Source: Sulfuricurvum sp.
GTDB taxonomy: Bacteria > Campylobacterota > Campylobacteria > Campylobacterales > Sulfurimonadaceae
DNA: 64,000 nucleotides
Assembly (NCBI RefSeq): GCF_028713855.1
Contig: NZ_JAQTNN010000014.1
Location: forward strand, 16,813 to 80,812
Direction: 5' to 3'
Shown here in pieces: positions 62,860 to 64,000 of the stretch; the stretch's first letter is position 1; each line of letters opens with the position of its first letter. The translations under genes and the position numbers were made by a program. Below the pieces are notes generated by a model. That model made no database searches. It saw only the letters and a list, made by a program, of their open reading frames with translations, and was not told the origin of the DNA.

Positions 62860-63879
62860 GTGAGAGCCGAGATTACTGAGGTTTTACAAATCATTTTATC
62901 GCTAAAAGAGGCTGAATCCTTAAAAGAGATCGAACGTAAAAGTGGTATTTTTGGCATTAAGGATAAAAAGCTTTTACGTGTTCTCAATGAACTTATAGCT
63001 AGCAACCGGGTTCGTACTGTCGGACAATCTGCATCAACCGTCTATTGGCAAAAAGATGTCCGTGAAGCTTATGCAAAAGATTATCGGATGATCTTTGTTC
63101 ATAAAGCCGATCAAATCGCCGGTTACCTTTTTCAAAACGCTCAGGAATTTGTATTCTGCTATGCTGATCGATACTTAACCCAGAGCAAAGTAGAAATCCC
63201 GGGATTACCTTTAGATATCGTCTCCTACCCTTCTTCAGAACTTCATGCAGCGTTTGATGAGAATCTCCCCGAAGGGGTTAATCGTGAGATGCTAGAACAA
63301 TCATTAAACTCATCCGATGAGCTTGATATGTTGGTTCGATTAACGCATAATATCGGCGATATTTATTTCACGCTCACCGGTGAGTCTCAGGTTGAATCTC
63401 AAAAGAATCGCCCCTCTTTTTTAAGCAATCTTGAGACTATATTAGGCCCTACTCTCCCCTTCCCTGCTGTGCTTGAAAACTATACCCTCGACATCAATGA
63501 AGAAGAGTTGTTTCCTGAGGGTGAAGACCTCTCACATTTTACCTATGACGAGCTTCCTGGGATCAGCGGTTTTCAATACAAACGACTTGTTGATCTTGAT
63601 ATAGAACACCATCGGATACATCAGGATAAATCCGAAGGTATACGTGATTTTATTCTCAAACCTTACAGTCGATATAAAGCCGATCCTTCATCACAATACT
63701 ACCTTCCGCACTTAGCATTAAATGAACATCTCTTTATGAGTTTTGCCAAAAACGAATTGGGATTTCGTGTTCCGCAATCGTATCTGATCAAACGAGAAAA
63801 CGATGAAGAATTTCATTATCTCATCAAGCGCTTTGATCGACTAGGAACCTACCGTTTTGCAAAAGCAAACTTCTTGTAA
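62860..63879 (+). pseudogene. HipA-like kinase with winged-helix N-terminus, 3' end lost
   Basis: A 339-aa frame starting at GTG (GGAG 5 bases upstream). Residues 1-65 form a winged-helix-like part (SLKEIERKSGIFGIKDKKLLRVLNEL). Residues about 80-170 match the HipA N-terminal domain (DENLPEGVNREML), and 240-335 the kinase start (GISGFQYKR, FILKPYSRY, NEHLFMSFAKNELGF, YLIKRFDR). The frame ends at FL-stop exactly where the repeat-bearing IS end begins. The catalytic Asp, NHLKN-type loop and C-terminal lobe, about 100-150 residues, are missing. It is therefore inactive as a kinase, though the DNA-binding and substrate-sensing half could be made. Confidence 0.82.
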
Positions 63880-64000
63880 ATTTCACTCCCATGTTTCCAG
63901 TCATTTCACTTTTATGTTTCCACCCGTTTCACAAACATGTTTCCACCTATTTCACTCGAAGTTTCCATTTGGAAGCAGTGCGTGAAACGAATAGGAGTTG
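63875..64000. mobile_element. End of an IS21-family-like insertion sequence
   Basis: Starting at about TGTAAA (63875), four tandem 23-bp units follow: TTTCAC + 4 bases + ATGTTTCCA + 4 bases at 63881, 63904, 63927 and a degenerate one at 63950. An inverted GTGAAAC occurs at about 63982 and AGGAG just before the window edge, which could precede the transposase gene. Multiple internal terminal repeats are typical of IS21-family ends. The transposase itself is outside the window. Confidence 0.6.

Noticed and set aside
63881..63960. Four 23-bp tandem units as a CRISPR array
   Set aside because: Units are only 23 bp with two conserved blocks and 4-base variable parts, there are no spacers of 30+ bases, and no cas gene is present. 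They fit IS terminal repeats better.

Overview
The window looks like a stretch of a Campylobacterota genome or large plasmid, most like a Sulfuricurvum/Sulfurimonas-type sulfur oxidiser. That assignment is an inference from moderate-to-low GC, the protein style, and the load of heavy-metal RND pumps, YeeE/YedE and TSUP sulfur-anion transporters. No rRNA, tRNA or CRISPR array was recognised. Base composition is mosaic by eye: the CBASS operon (13.8-18.1 kb) and the HD/unknown pair (60.5-62.8 kb) are AT-rich, while the Cus pump (28-33.5 kb) and the 47-54 kb efflux operon are clearly more GC-rich.

Region 1 (1-3.3 kb) holds a Ro60/Rsr-type TROVE-vWA protein followed by a 57-aa membrane peptide, an unrecognised 232-aa protein and a small membrane protein. 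Region 2 (3.3-18.1 kb) is a compact defence island: a type III restriction-modification pair, a four-gene Wadjet (JetABCD) plasmid-defence operon and, convergent to it, a type II CBASS operon (CD-NTase, Cap2, Cap3 and a two-TM SAVED effector). Region 3 (18.3-19.6 kb) has a small serine recombinase and a ParE/RelE toxin-antitoxin pair.

Region 4 (19.7-33.6 kb) is metal efflux. An ArsR-type repressor with clear operators is divergent from a CSCG-permease and a DUF302 protein. Two heavy-metal RND systems follow in tandem: one CzcCBA-like, one CusCBA-like with a FixH/YtkA-like leader gene. Region 5 (33.9-41.35 kb) is a copper cassette: Met-rich CusF fusion, OMP, multicopper oxidase, haem-binding protein, SHOCT protein, CopA-type ATPase and DUF302. 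It is bounded by ~38-bp imperfect inverted repeats that truncate a flanking gene on each side (a NadS-like antitoxin and a CDF transporter), so it looks like a mobile element without its own transposase.

Region 6 (41.7-46.5 kb, minus strand) holds sulfur, oxyanion and metal genes: TSUP exporter, ModA-like protein, rhodanese, ferredoxin, CDF transporter and split YeeE/YedE. Region 7 (46.6-56.6 kb, minus strand) is one nearly gapless ArsR-headed run: arsR, arsC, CSCS-permease, two small Cys-rich proteins, a mini-thioredoxin, CcdA, two thioredoxin-fold proteins, a tripartite HAE-type RND pump and a Tat-exported FmdE-like protein. Divergent from it (56.7-58.6 kb) are a 56-aa membrane peptide, a second arsC and an arsB-like exporter.

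Region 8 (58.8-64.0 kb) is again accessory. It has an AbiE type IV toxin-antitoxin pair, an HD-domain protein divergent from an unrecognised gene across an intergenic region with a 28-bp perfect palindrome, and a HipA-like kinase gene cut short by the repeat-bearing end of what looks like an IS21-family insertion sequence at the right edge.
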